NCBI GenBank assembly: GCA_021810635.1
Contig: JAJZIH010000010.1
Location: 1 to 64,000 of the forward strand
Length of the DNA: 64,000 nucleotides
Direction of reading: 5' to 3'
Source: Pseudomonadota bacterium
Lineage (GTDB): Bacteria > Pseudomonadota > Gammaproteobacteria > JAKAQQ01
Shown here in pieces: positions 1 through 10,472 of this stretch. The notes below the pieces were generated by a model. It had not been told where the DNA came from. It saw only the letters and a list, made by a program, of their open reading frames with translations, and searched no databases. Each line of letters starts with the position of its first letter. Position 1 is the stretch's first letter. Position numbers and translations under genes: made by a program.

Positions 1-135
1 GGCGGACCGCCTTCAGAAGGCCCGCCACAAGCTGTTCCACACCATTCGTGAACAGGATCTCAAATCCGGCTGAGAATGATCCCTGACACTCACTCTTCAG
101 ACTCATTTAAGGATTGGAAAATACTGGGAGAACCG

Positions 136-1548
136 ATGAAGAAACCTTCCATTTCGGATCCGGAGCGGATTGAGCATGACACCATGGGGGAATTGCGTGT
201 CCCCGCCCACGCCCTCTGGGGGGCCCAGACCCAACGGGCAATCCTGAACTTCCCGATCAGCGGGGAACGCATGCCCTTTCCATTCATCCGGGCTTTGGCA
301 CTGATCAAGGAAGCTTCGGCGCGTGCCAATGCCAGCATCGGGCGCATGGACCCCGACATGTCCGAAGCCATCGCGCAGGCCGCCTCCACCATCGCCGAGG
401 GGGAGCATCGCGACCAGTTCCCGCTTGACGTGTTTCAGACGGGTTCGGGAACCAGTACCAACATGAATGTCAACGAGGTGATCGCGCATCTCGCCACCCG
501 GCGTTTGGGCACGGCGGTCCACCCCAATGACCATGTCAACATGAGCCAGAGCAGCAATGATGTGATTCCAACGGCCATTCACCTCAGTGCGCTCCTGGTC
601 TGGCGCGACCAGTTGGCGCCGGCTCTCTTGCATCTTGAGGAAACCATCGGGAAGCGAAGCCGGGAGCTGGCCCAGGTCGTCAAAACCGGGAGAACCCATC
701 TCATGGATGCCATGCCGGTCACGCTGGGGCAGGAACTCGGTGGGTGGGCGGCGCAGATTCGCCATGATCGGGAGCGTCTCGAGGATGCGGTCGGCCGACT
801 CCGGAGACTGGCGCTGGGTGGGACCGCGGTCGGCACCGGCATCAATGCTCCGCCCGGCTTTGCCGCTCAAGCGATCCGCGAGCTCGGCAAGATCACGGGC
901 CTCGCACTGCTTCCGGCCGACAATTTGTTTGCCGCTCTGGCCAGCCAGGACGATGCGGTCGAGTGCTCGGGCGCCTTGCGGACGCTCGCGGTCAGCCTCA
1001 TGAAGATCGCCAATGATCTGCGGTGGATGAACAGTGGACCGCTGACCGGACTGTCCGAGATCCATCTTCGGGATCTTCAGCCCGGCAGCAGCATCATGCC
1101 GGGGAAGGTCAATCCCGTGATCCCGGAAGCCGTGGCCATGGTAGCGGCTCAGGTCATCGGTCAGGATGTGGCGGTGACGATCGCGGGGCAGTCCGGCAGT
1201 TTCGAACTCAATGTCATGTTGCCGCTCATTGCCCGGAACGTTCTGGTTGGCGCCTCCCTGTTGGCGGAGGCGAGCCGCTTGCTCGCGGACCGAGCGATCG
1301 CCGACTTTGAGGTGCATGAGGAGCACCTGCGTGAGAAACTGTCTCTGAATCCGATTCTGGTCACCGCCTTGAACCCCATCATCGGCTATGAGAAAGCCGC
1401 CCGGATTGCAAAAGAAGCCTACCAGACCGGCCGCCCGGTCATTGCAGTGGCACGGGAGCAGAGCGGGCTCAGCGAAGCCGAGCTGTTCAGGTTGCTGGAC
1501 CCTTTGTTGCTCACGGCGACCCCGGACGCTGCGCCCGGCAGGAAATGA
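136..1548 (+). CDS. fumC: Fumarate hydratase class II
   Basis: Protein contains [14 protein letters not shown] and the [16 protein letters not shown] fumarase/aspartase signature; ATG at 136 is the likely start inside the ORF opening at 76. Confidence 0.93.
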   Translation: MKKPSISDPERIEHDTMGELRVPAHALWGAQTQRAILNFPISGERMPFPFIRALALIKEASARANASIGRMDPDMSEAIAQAASTIAEGEHRDQFPLDVFQTGSGTSTNMNVNEVIAHLATRRLGTAVHPNDHVNMSQSSNDVIPTAIHLSALLVWRDQLAPALLHLEETIGKRSRELAQVVKTGRTHLMDAMPVTLGQELGGWAAQIRHDRERLEDAVGRLRRLALGGTAVGTGINAPPGFAAQAIRELGKITGLALLPADNLFAALASQDDAVECSGALRTLAVSLMKIANDLRWMNSGPLTGLSEIHLRDLQPGSSIMPGKVNPVIPEAVAMVAAQVIGQDVAVTIAGQSGSFELNVMLPLIARNVLVGASLLAEASRLLADRAIADFEVHEEHLREKLSLNPILVTALNPIIGYEKAARIAKEAYQTGRPVIAVAREQSGLSEAELFRLLDPLLLTATPDAAPGRK

Positions 1549-1563
1549 AAGGAGTGCGGGGAA

Positions 1564-2199
1564 ATGAAGTCGGGGACAGGCAACCCGGCAAGGGCCCGGC
1601 AGGCCTATGCCGAGTTGCTTCTCCATCTGGCCCCTGACCCGCCACCCTGGCCCGAGACCCGTCTGGTCCCAGCCGCGGTCCTCATGCTGGTCGTGGGCCA
1701 AGCCCGTCCGGCGTTTTTGATGACCGTGAGGGGGGAAGGCTTGCGTGAGCACCCCGGTGAAACCGCGTTCCCGGGGGGCCGCGTGGATCCAGGGGATGCG
1801 AGCCCCCTGGAAACGGGCCTGAGGGAACTTAACGAGGAAGTTGGGATTAAATCGCATGATATTCATTTCATTGGTTATTTACATGTTATTCCGATCTTCT
1901 CCAGCGGCTATGGCGTGATCCCGGTTGTCGCTCGGTTTGAGGGAGATTGGGAGAGGTCCATCCAAGTGCCAAACTTTGAGGTTTCCCGTGTCTTCCTGCT
2001 GCCTTTGGAAATCGCACTGGACCGGACGCGTTACGTCTTCAAGACCGTCCCGGGCAGTCGCTCAATGGTCCCGATCCTGGACTGGGAAGACGGGCCCCCG
2101 GTCTGGGGAGCGACGGCCCGCATCCTGATGTCCGCGATCGAAGGGGCGCCCGACGTCGACGGACGGGATGAGACCCCTCCGGTTACACTCAACCCATGA
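1564..2199 (+). CDS. NUDIX hydrolase (CoA pyrophosphatase-like)
   Basis: Nudix box GGRVDPGDASPLETGLRELNEEVGI. Confidence 0.85.
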   Translation: MKSGTGNPARARQAYAELLLHLAPDPPPWPETRLVPAAVLMLVVGQARPAFLMTVRGEGLREHPGETAFPGGRVDPGDASPLETGLRELNEEVGIKSHDIHFIGYLHVIPIFSSGYGVIPVVARFEGDWERSIQVPNFEVSRVFLLPLEIALDRTRYVFKTVPGSRSMVPILDWEDGPPVWGATARILMSAIEGAPDVDGRDETPPVTLNP

Positions 2200-2684
2200 A
2201 AGACTTTGGTCCGGACCCGGGATCCCCGCTTTTCCCGTCGCCCGATGCCCGGGCCGGCTTCGGCGCGTTGTGGGAGGCCGCGCAGCAAATCCAGGAGGCG
2301 GCCTCGCGGGCCGGTTTTGACTGGAAGACCCGTTCAGGGATACTCGACAAACTGGCCGAAGAACTGGCTGAGCTCCGGGTTGCGGATCAGGAGGGTTCCC
2401 GGACTGCCCTGATGGAAGAGCTCGGCGATATCCTGTTTGTCCTGATTCACTATGCCTGGTGGACCGGAATCGCTCTGGATCAGGCTCTGGATGCCACCCG
2501 GCTCAAGTTCCGCAAAAGATTCGATGCGCTTCAGGATGCGGCAGCCATCCAAGGTCGGAAACTGTTCGAACTTTCTCCCTCTGAACTGGATTCCCTCTGG
2601 CAGGAGGTCAAGCGAAAACTTGCCGTCACGCCGGATATCCAGCCCCAGAACCCGAAATCTCAGACCGGGCGTGCCGATGACTGA
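2196..2684 (+). CDS. mazG: MazG-family nucleotide pyrophosphohydrolase
   Basis: KLAEELAELR...LMEELGDILFVLIHYA MazG-type metal-binding pattern; ATGA overlap with the nudix gene. Confidence 0.8.
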   Translation: MKDFGPDPGSPLFPSPDARAGFGALWEAAQQIQEAASRAGFDWKTRSGILDKLAEELAELRVADQEGSRTALMEELGDILFVLIHYAWWTGIALDQALDATRLKFRKRFDALQDAAAIQGRKLFELSPSELDSLWQEVKRKLAVTPDIQPQNPKSQTGRADD

Positions 2685-3029
2685 CGGGCGGAGAACCCCC
2701 TCTGGAATCGCCCTGGGTAATGCCGGGACCCTCCAGGCTGGCGAAGTGGGTTTCGTGGCTGACCGCTTGGCCTCGGGCTGGAGTTGCTTCCGGAGCTGTC
2801 GGAAGGATGGGCTGAGCCCGCCCCGGATTGGGCGGAAACCCGCCGGGTCGCTGGCAGGGATTCGTGGGTCTCGATGTCGCCGCCCATTCCATGACGGCGC
2901 GCGACAAAGCACCCGGTGTCTTGAAGAAGCGGCCCCGGGCCGGGTGTTTGGGGTCACCGACCTCGTTCGGATCGCAGACGGATCCGGACCCGGGTTCCAT
3001 CACACGCGGGCCCGTTCGGGTCCTGATTC

Positions 3030-4205
3030 ATGAACGGCCGTTGGCCCTGGTGGGGGCAACTCACCCGGCCTTTCCGGGAAATGCACGAGTCGTCCACGAT
3101 CCACCTGATTTTGGGGTTCTGGGTCATCACGCTTGGAGTGATTAGCGGCATCGATGATGGATTCTGGAGATCCGTCATCCTGGGGCATCTGCCATTTCCC
3201 GGTCCCGGGTTTGGCACCTGGCTGCAGTCGCTGTTCTGGACGGTTTCGTTCATGCTGCTCGGGATTGGACTCTTTTCTCGATCCCGGCTGATCTGGTTCC
3301 TGACCGTGATGCTGTTCTTTGTTCGCGTGGCCTGGCTGGCGCGGCTGGGTGAGCTTTGGAGTGATCCCGTGCTGACCATCGGGATTGCGGTGGCGGTGGC
3401 GGCTCTGATCCGGCTGAACCAGAGGTTCCGCCGCAGCAGCCTCGGGAGCGGGGCGCTTCTGGCCACCATTCTCCTGATTTTCCTTTTTGGCTATTCGGTT
3501 TTCGGCACCTATCTTTTGGGCAGTCATTTCACCCCCCCCGTCCACTCCCTGCTGACGGCCTTTTATTTTTCGGTCGTGACGCTCTCCACGGTCGGCTACG
3601 GGGATATCACGCCGCATGGTTTTGAAGCCCGTCTGTTTGTGAGTTCCGTCATCCTGCTGGGCCTGACGGTCCTGACCGTTTCGCTCAGTGCGATCATTTT
3701 GCCGGTGCTGCAGCGCCGTCTGGAGTCCCTGATCATGCCAAACCGTGTTATCCGCCCCCGCCGCAACCATTTCCTGATTGCGGGCAACTCATCGCTGGCC
3801 CGAAACGCCTATCGGGAGCTCAACCAGCGCAAGCAGAAGGTCACCTTCATCGTAAATGAGCCCTTCGAAATCGCCGGCGAATCCAAGCTGGACATCGTGC
3901 TCGGCGATGCAACCGATCTGGAGGTGCTGCGCAACGTGCAGGCCAGCGATGCCAAAGCCCTGTTGGCCCTCAGTGATGATGATTCCGAGAACGCCTTTGT
4001 CGTGCTGGCCGCCAAAGAGCTCGATCCCCCCGTCAAAACGGTTGCCGTGGTGCATAACTCCAAAAACCTGAGCCGCCTGAAACGCGTCCACCCGGATGTC
4101 CTGCTGGCGCCCCAGGTCATGGGTGGACGGGTCCTGGCGATGTACTTGACTGGCCAGAAAATCGAGACCGACCGGTTCATGGATGATTTCCTTTCGGTAT
4201 TTTAA
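3030..4205 (+). CDS. Potassium channel protein with RCK/TrkA-N domain
   Basis: Selectivity filter STVGYGDITP, preceding TM helices, C-terminal Rossmann NAD-binding domain (NHFLIAGNSSLARNAY). Confidence 0.85.
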   Translation: MNGRWPWWGQLTRPFREMHESSTIHLILGFWVITLGVISGIDDGFWRSVILGHLPFPGPGFGTWLQSLFWTVSFMLLGIGLFSRSRLIWFLTVMLFFVRVAWLARLGELWSDPVLTIGIAVAVAALIRLNQRFRRSSLGSGALLATILLIFLFGYSVFGTYLLGSHFTPPVHSLLTAFYFSVVTLSTVGYGDITPHGFEARLFVSSVILLGLTVLTVSLSAIILPVLQRRLESLIMPNRVIRPRRNHFLIAGNSSLARNAYRELNQRKQKVTFIVNEPFEIAGESKLDIVLGDATDLEVLRNVQASDAKALLALSDDDSENAFVVLAAKELDPPVKTVAVVHNSKNLSRLKRVHPDVLLAPQVMGGRVLAMYLTGQKIETDRFMDDFLSVF

Positions 4206-4330
4206 AAGGCCCAGACGATCGCCATCCGGGGATGAAGATGGAGAGTGCATTCTTCCGCAAGTTGGGTCTATACTGAAGCCGATGCCCTCCCGGGGGTGCC
4301 CCGCGTGGAGAGCTTCGATTGGAGGTTGCC

Positions 4331-4768
4331 ATGATGAAGCGAGCTTTGATTATTGTCTCCCTGATCGGATTTTGGGGATGGGGTGGTTTGGCCTTCGCCC
4401 ACTCCGCCTTGGTCAGCCCATCCCAACCCCATGCCGTCATTTCGACTGGCCTGCCGGCCAGCACCCACTGGTACGCCGTCAAGGTCCTGTCGATCGACGG
4501 CCAACTGATGCCTTTGCACGCGAATCGCATGGACTATTGGATCTCGCCCGGGCGCCATACCATCAGCTTCCAGGTCACCATGAATAGCCTGACCGGCGGG
4601 CCGGGTATTTGGCCGTCCGGGAGGGGTGGGCCGGAGCACCGCCGGAGCATCACCCTGAACTTCAGGCAGGGGTGGGAGTATTTTTTCGGGGCAAAAGTGG
4701 AACATAGTGAAGCATCCACCTGGAAGCCTTTTCTGATTATGAAAAAAAAGCTTTCCGGGGGGCGTTGA
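4331..4768 (+). CDS. Exported hypothetical protein
   Basis: ORF with N-terminal signal-peptide-like sequence MMKRALIIVSLIGFWGWGGLAFA; no family recognised. Confidence 0.55.
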   Translation: MMKRALIIVSLIGFWGWGGLAFAHSALVSPSQPHAVISTGLPASTHWYAVKVLSIDGQLMPLHANRMDYWISPGRHTISFQVTMNSLTGGPGIWPSGRGGPEHRRSITLNFRQGWEYFFGAKVEHSEASTWKPFLIMKKKLSGGR

Positions 4769-4924
4769 GAATCCGTTAATCTCGTCCATCATGCCCATCC
4801 ATAAAAGCAGGACATTGCTTTTGCTGTAGAAACAGGGGTTCGGCCTGCCGGACCCCTGGCTTATCGCCAGTCCGTTGTCCTGATTTTGTTTTGCGATTAT
4901 TCAAGACACCCAGTGGAGAACAAC

Positions 4925-5854
4925 ATGAGAGTGGGGATCGTAACTGATGCGGCCTGTGACCTGCCTGCAAACTTCATCGGGTCAGGCCGTGTGGAGATTC
5001 TGCCGATCAGCCTTTATGTGGGAACCCAGATGTTCACGGACGCACGTGACGAAGCCCAGACCTTGCGGTTTTACCAGATCTACCTGGGTTCTCATGAACA
5101 CCGGGCGATTACCAAACCATTGCCACCCAAGGAAATTGCCAATCTTTTCCTTTCCCAATGGGTCACGCGGTATGACCGGATCCTGGTGTTGACGGTCGCC
5201 TCGACCCGCAGCGAGATCTACAAGAATACGAGCGAGGCGTCCTATACGATCCTCCGGGAATACAAGAAAATCCGGGCGGCAGCCGGCATTGCGGAACCTT
5301 TTCTGATGCGTGTGTTTGACACGCATACCCTGTTCACCGGTCAGGCCACGATGGTGTTTGAAGCCTTGCGCCTGCGGGATGTCGGCCGCCAGGGTTTCGA
5401 TGCCATCCGCCGCCAGCTTGAAGTGATCCAGCCCAAGGTCCGGACCTACCTCTTGCCCCAGGATGTCTATTACGTCCATAACCGGGCCCGGTTACGGGGA
5501 GAGGAGAGCGTCGGCTGGCTCACCTTACAGGTTGGCAACTTTCTCAATGTCAAGCCGGTGATCCAGATGGTTCATGGGGAGACGGAAATCGTGGCCAAGG
5601 TCAGGAAATTTGAAGGAGGGCTCGAGTGGCTGTTCCAGAAGGTCCGGAACGACATCGGGCAGGGGCTTCCCGTCAAGATGGTGTGCATGAGCTATGGGGG
5701 GGATCTCGAGGAAATCAAAAGCGAGCCCCGGTATCAGGAGTTCGTTGCCTTTGCCCATCAGAACAAAATCGCAACCTCACTGGCCCTGATGAGCATTACG
5801 GCGGGAATCTACGTGGGCCGGGGCGGGTTTTCGCTTTCGTACGTGGCACCGTGA
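4925..5854 (+). CDS. DegV family protein (fatty-acid-binding fold)
   Basis: MRVGIVTDAACDLPANF...VEILPISLYVG, VLTVASTRSEIYKN DegV-type motifs; ATG at 4925. Confidence 0.75.
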   Translation: MRVGIVTDAACDLPANFIGSGRVEILPISLYVGTQMFTDARDEAQTLRFYQIYLGSHEHRAITKPLPPKEIANLFLSQWVTRYDRILVLTVASTRSEIYKNTSEASYTILREYKKIRAAAGIAEPFLMRVFDTHTLFTGQATMVFEALRLRDVGRQGFDAIRRQLEVIQPKVRTYLLPQDVYYVHNRARLRGEESVGWLTLQVGNFLNVKPVIQMVHGETEIVAKVRKFEGGLEWLFQKVRNDIGQGLPVKMVCMSYGGDLEEIKSEPRYQEFVAFAHQNKIATSLALMSITAGIYVGRGGFSLSYVAP

Positions 5855-5905
5855 AGTGGTGGAGTCTCGCCTGGCCGGAAGTGCTTCTCGCCCGATGGAG
5901 TGATT

Positions 5906-5937
5906 GCTCTGTAGATTAGGCCATCGATCTGCAGAGC
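5906..5937. terminator. Hairpin between convergent degV-like and uppP genes
   Basis: GCTCTGTAGAT-(10 nt)-ATCTGCAGAGC, 11-bp stem with one G:U; lies in a convergent intergenic region; no strong U tract. Confidence 0.35.
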
Positions 5938-6099
5938 GACAGACGACCATCACTCGCCGACAAGAACAATCCTGGTCAGCTATTCGATATGGCTACATTC
6001 TGCATCCCGAAACGCTGGAAAACTCTCATTGAAACCTGAAATTCAAGGGTTTTTAGCAATCCGAGCGCAGATTAGGCGGGAAGAACTTCAGCCTCATGC

Positions 6100-6945
6100 C
6101 TAATGCAAGGAGATTCCATGGAGGATGAGGGCAGCGGTTCCGGCCAGGATGCAATAGAGGGCAAAGGGCCTGAGCGCGGTGACTTCCCGCTTTCGGAAGT
6201 AGCGCATGAGGAACCAGGTGCTGAACCAGGCACAGGCACCCGCCAAGACTCCGGCCACCAGAATGCTGCCGAGCAGGTGTCCCGCTCCGGTATGGGATAA
6301 AAACAGCTTCGGAATTTCGAGGAGCCCGGCGGCCGCAATAATCGGGGTCGCGAGCAGGAAGGAGAAGCGGGCGGAAGCTTCGTAGTTCAATCCGGTGGCG
6401 AGTCCGGAAACCAGGGTGGCGCCCGACCGGGAGATTCCGGGAAGGAGGGCCGTGGCCTGGGCCAGACCAATGAAAAGGGCTTGCCGAAGAGTGAGATCGT
6501 CCAATTCTTGCTTTGCGGTGCGCCTTTTCAGCCGATCCCCCAACCCGAGGATCACGCCGTTGATGATGAGGAAAATCGCTGCGACGACGAAACCCGCGAA
6601 CAAGCTACGAACCCATTTTTCCAAGGCCAGCCCCAGAAGCCCGGCCGGAACGGTCCCGATGACGAGGCGCCAAAACAGGCGAGTTTCCGGTTCGAGAGGC
6701 TGCCCCCGGGTCCGCACCAGGCTTTTCAGGATGCTCCACCAGTCCCTCCAGAAGTAAAGCAGGAGAGCCGTTGCCGTTCCGACATGAAGGACCACGATGA
6801 ACGGGAGAAACCAGGGGGCGGCGCGGTTGATTTCAAGGTGCAGGAGGGCCGGGACCAGAATGCTGTGGCCCAGGCTGGATACGGGGAAAAGTTCGGTGAA
6901 GCCCTGGAGAATCGCCAGCAGAAATAATGGGCTCACCATCATCAA
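6100..6945 (-). CDS. uppP: Undecaprenyl-diphosphatase
   Basis: QGFTELFPVSSLGHS and LLPGISRSGAT BacA/UppP motifs; multiple TM helices. Confidence 0.9.
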   Translation of the reverse strand: MMMVSPLFLLAILQGFTELFPVSSLGHSILVPALLHLEINRAAPWFLPFIVVLHVGTATALLLYFWRDWWSILKSLVRTRGQPLEPETRLFWRLVIGTVPAGLLGLALEKWVRSLFAGFVVAAIFLIINGVILGLGDRLKRRTAKQELDDLTLRQALFIGLAQATALLPGISRSGATLVSGLATGLNYEASARFSFLLATPIIAAAGLLEIPKLFLSHTGAGHLLGSILVAGVLAGACAWFSTWFLMRYFRKREVTALRPFALYCILAGTAALILHGISLH

Positions 6946-8534
6946 TCCGGCTGATTCCTGTCTACACGGAACCGGATCCCCTGGGCCAGGGGAAGTTCGC
7001 GGCTCCAGTTGATGGTATTGGTCTGGCGTCGCATGTAGTTTTTCCAGGCATCCGTTCCGGCCTCTCGTCCGCCCCCTGTTTCCTTCTCACCGCCGAAAGC
7101 GCCGCCGATTTCCGCCCCCGAAGTGCCGATGTTGATATTGGCAATTCCGCAATCGCTGCCCCGAGATGACAGGAATAGCTCGGCCCGGCGAAGATTCGTC
7201 GTGAACAGCGCCGAGGACAGACCTTGTGGAACGGCATTCTGGAGCCGGATGGCCTCTTCGAACTGGCGGAACGTCAGGACATAGAGGATCGGGGCAAAGG
7301 TTTCGCGACGGACCAAAGGCCAGTCCGGGGAAGCCTCAACTAGAGTCGGTTCGACAAAATGGCCGGGGCCCTCGATCCGGCGCCCCCCGTACAGGATCTT
7401 GGCACCCAGCCGCTTGAGCTCTTCGATGACCGCCAGATATCGTTCCACTGCCGGCTCGTCGATCAGGGGCCCCATGAGGGTTGCGGGATCCAGGGGATGG
7501 CCGATGCGGATCTGGCGGTAGGCCAGAACCAGCCGGTCGAGGAGGGGTTTCGCGATCTCTTCCGCGACAATCAGGCGCCGCGTCGTCGTGCACCGCTGGC
7601 CGGCGGTACCGACGGCCCCAAAGACGATTGAAGGTACGGCCAAATCGAGATCGGCCGTTTCATCGACTAAAACGGCATTGTTACCGCCGAGCTCCATAAG
7701 CGACCGGCCCAGCTGGGCCGCACGGATTTCGGAAACCTTCCGCCCGACCGCTGTGGATCCGGTAAACGACAGGAGCCCAAGGCGCGGATCCGCACAAAAC
7801 CGTTCAGCCAGACGGTTTTCATGATCAATCATCAGACTGGAGAACTGGGGAAACTGGTTTTTGGAAAGGACATCAATCACGATTTTCTGCACCGCAATCG
7901 CCGAGAGCATGCCTTTCGGAGATGGCTTCCAGATCACGGTATTGCCGCAGATGGCCGCGAGGAATGCATTCCAAGAGTAGACGGCCACCGGGAAGTTGAA
8001 TGCGGTGACGATTCCCACGACGCCCAGAGGATGCCACTGTTCCATCATGCGGTGCTCGGGCCGCTCCGAAACCAGGGTTCGCCCGTACAGCATGCGTGAC
8101 TGCCCAAGCGAAAAATCGGCCATGTCGATCATCTCCTGGACTTCGCCGCTCCCTTCGGCTTTGATCTTGCCGACCTCAAGGCTGACCAGGCTGCCCAGCG
8201 CCTCCTTGTGCGTGCGCAGGGCCTCACCGATGAGGCGGATGGCCTCTCCTCGGCGGGGAGCCGGGATGGACCGCCATTTTTCGCCGATGGCCCGGCTTTC
8301 TTCCAGAAGGCGTTCATAATCATCCGGGTCCGTGGGCTCGACCTGGGCGATGATCTCGCCGGTGGCCGGGTTGTGGACCGGGAGGGTGAGGGATCCGGCA
8401 CCGGGGAGCCATCCGCTGCGACTGGCAAAGGTGCCCTGGATGACTTGCCCAGGGGAGAGATGGAGTTCTGAGAAAACCTGTCGGACCAGCGGATCCATGG
8501 GGGCTCCTGGTGACGGGGGAACCGTTTTAGCCAT
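6942..8534 (-). CDS. Aldehyde dehydrogenase, ALDH7 type (alpha-aminoadipic semialdehyde/piperideine-6-carboxylate dehydrogenase-like)
   Basis: VTAFNFPVAVYSWN, FTGSTAVGRKV, LMELGGNNAVLVDETADLDLAV, GTAGQRCTTTRRL; family context with the adjacent saccharopine dehydrogenase-like gene. Confidence 0.85.
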   Translation of the reverse strand: MAKTVPPSPGAPMDPLVRQVFSELHLSPGQVIQGTFASRSGWLPGAGSLTLPVHNPATGEIIAQVEPTDPDDYERLLEESRAIGEKWRSIPAPRRGEAIRLIGEALRTHKEALGSLVSLEVGKIKAEGSGEVQEMIDMADFSLGQSRMLYGRTLVSERPEHRMMEQWHPLGVVGIVTAFNFPVAVYSWNAFLAAICGNTVIWKPSPKGMLSAIAVQKIVIDVLSKNQFPQFSSLMIDHENRLAERFCADPRLGLLSFTGSTAVGRKVSEIRAAQLGRSLMELGGNNAVLVDETADLDLAVPSIVFGAVGTAGQRCTTTRRLIVAEEIAKPLLDRLVLAYRQIRIGHPLDPATLMGPLIDEPAVERYLAVIEELKRLGAKILYGGRRIEGPGHFVEPTLVEASPDWPLVRRETFAPILYVLTFRQFEEAIRLQNAVPQGLSSALFTTNLRRAELFLSSRGSDCGIANINIGTSGAEIGGAFGGEKETGGGREAGTDAWKNYMRRQTNTINWSRELPLAQGIRFRVDRNQPD

Positions 8535-9636
8535 GCGCAGGGGGCCTCTGGCCCTGCCGGTAATAAGCGCCAAACCGGTTTTTCAGGAATTCTTCCAGTG
8601 AAAAATGTTCCTGAAGGACCAGTCCCCGGTGGTCCGAGGCCATGACCAGGTCAATGACCGCGCAAATGCCGGCCGCCGTGGTGATCTGAATCGCGGACCA
8701 CAGCTGATCGCCCACGCGATCCGGATAGATGGAGTTGACATAGGTTTCCTCGTAGAAGGCATCCCCGCGGTAGCCGGTGACATTGACGTAGATCAGCACC
8801 ACGTCCTGTTCGGTCCGCGGGATGGCTTTTTCCAAAATCGACTTGAGGATCGCGCGGTCGTGGTTTAGCCCGAGGTCGTTCATGAGGAAACGGACCAGTT
8901 CACAGTGCCCGGGGTAGCGGATGGTTTTGTAGGTCAGTGCATTAATCTTTCCACGGTAGGTCTGCGACAGCGAGCCCAGACCACCCGAGGTGTTGAAGGC
9001 TTCATAACGGCGTCCCTCGAGCTCAATGCTCTCGATGCCTTCCAGCGGAAGCAGGGCGCTTTCCCTCCCGTCGATGATCCCCCGGCAGCCGTTCCCATAT
9101 TCATTGATCAGACCATCAGACGACCAGGTGAGGGCGTATTTCAGCGTGTTGGAGGGGAATTGGGGCAGAGCACCGACGCGGAGCTTGGCCTCCTCGAGCC
9201 GGTCGAAATGGGACATGAGGTCGTTGGCCACAATGCTGATGAAGCCCGGGGCCAGCCCACACTGGGGGACGAATGCCGAGGTCGCGCCCTGGCTGATCTC
9301 CATCACCGCGTCGGTTACGGAAACGTCCTCGGTCAGGTCAAAGTAGTGGCAGCCGAGTTGCCGGGCCGCTCTCGCCACATTGACGTTGCAGTAAAACGGA
9401 AGGCTCGAGACCAGAGCGGAAACCTTGAGTCGGGCCGCGGTTTCAGCCACGGACTTGGCCTGTGTGGCGTCCAGCACCAGGGGATGGATGGCGTATCCCG
9501 GGAATGTTGCGGCCGCGCGCTGGGCAGCCGGTTCATCCTGGTCGGCCAGGTGAACCTGATACTCCCCCGAGCGGACCAGCAACCCCGCCAATAGCGCGCC
9601 GATTTTGCCGGCCCCCAATACCAGTACATTTTTCAT
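8527..9636 (-). CDS. Saccharopine dehydrogenase / lysine dehydrogenase-like protein
   Basis: N-terminal Rossmann MKNVLVLGAGKIGALLAGLL, HYFDLTEDVSVTDAV, PQCGLAPGFISIVA, GGLGSLSQTYRGKINALTYKTIRYPGH. Confidence 0.85.
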   Translation of the reverse strand: MKNVLVLGAGKIGALLAGLLVRSGEYQVHLADQDEPAAQRAAATFPGYAIHPLVLDATQAKSVAETAARLKVSALVSSLPFYCNVNVARAARQLGCHYFDLTEDVSVTDAVMEISQGATSAFVPQCGLAPGFISIVANDLMSHFDRLEEAKLRVGALPQFPSNTLKYALTWSSDGLINEYGNGCRGIIDGRESALLPLEGIESIELEGRRYEAFNTSGGLGSLSQTYRGKINALTYKTIRYPGHCELVRFLMNDLGLNHDRAILKSILEKAIPRTEQDVVLIYVNVTGYRGDAFYEETYVNSIYPDRVGDQLWSAIQITTAAGICAVIDLVMASDHRGLVLQEHFSLEEFLKNRFGAYYRQGQRPPAHG

Positions 9637-9912
9637 GGTTTGACCCCATCGTTGATGCCAACAGGCCTCCGCCCAGCCAGACGGCGGATCAACATCCAGA
9701 CAGGAATCCGCCTTGATGGGGCAGGTCCTGAACTCCGTGGCTTACTTGTAATTCTGCCAGTCTTTCTCTACGATTCCAAGTCACTCCAGTGCCCCAGGTC
9801 AAATAAGGGGGCCATGGACTGATCTCAGAGATTGCCAGGACGGCGCTCCCGATACGATGGGATGCCGTTCCTCGCGCCACCGGTCAGCAGAGACCGAGGA
9901 GATGCAAAAATC

Positions 9913-10302
9913 ATGAAAACTGAAACTTTGATGCTCGGATTGTCGGTTTTGTTGGGCATCCTGCAAGTCCTGGTTCCCACGCTGGGTCCTGTTTCGGACC
10001 GTGGACTGCGTTGGGCGCTGGGTCCACGGGACACCATCTACCCGCCGGCGGCCGGGGTCTGGGGCCGCCTGGATCGGGCTTTGCGCAATTTTCTCGAGAC
10101 TTTCCCCTTGTTTGCCGCCAGTCTGCTGGCGGTTCTCGCCATTGGCCGGACCAATGCGTTGACCGTCCTCGGCGCTGAGTTGTATTTCTGGGCACGTTTG
10201 TTTTATGTGCCGGTTTATGCCATGGGAATACCCGTTCTGCGTACGCTTCTGTGGCTGGTCTCCATCGTTGGGATCCTGTTCTTGGTTGCAGCCCTCCTCT
10301 AG
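9913..10302 (+). CDS. MAPEG family membrane protein
   Basis: ALRNFLETFPLFAASLLAVLAIGRTNALTVLGAELYFWARLFYVPVYAMGIPVLRT, a MAPEG pattern. Confidence 0.75.
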   Translation: MKTETLMLGLSVLLGILQVLVPTLGPVSDRGLRWALGPRDTIYPPAAGVWGRLDRALRNFLETFPLFAASLLAVLAIGRTNALTVLGAELYFWARLFYVPVYAMGIPVLRTLLWLVSIVGILFLVAALL

Positions 10303-10388
10303 CCTATAGCGCGCCTGTCTGTCGGTCACTTGGGAGCGGTCTCATCAGGGAGCGGTACCGCTTGTTGTTTTAAAAGCCCGTTGGATAT

Positions 10389-10407
10389 AGACTAGACTGT
10401 CTAGTCT
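10389..10407. promoter_or_regulatory. Perfect 19-bp palindrome, candidate TetR operator
   Basis: AGACTAGAC-T-GTCTAGTCT directly upstream of the TetR-type gene and RND operon. Confidence 0.75.
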
Positions 10408-10472
10408 TTGATTCGGCCGGGTTCGTCTTGAGCCCAACATGACCTGGCAATCCATCGAGGATCCTTCCACCC

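Noticed and set aside
103-1866. 587-aa minus-strand ORF over fumC
   Set aside because: Antisense to a clearly recognisable gene; long antisense ORFs are expected from GC-rich third-codon bias.
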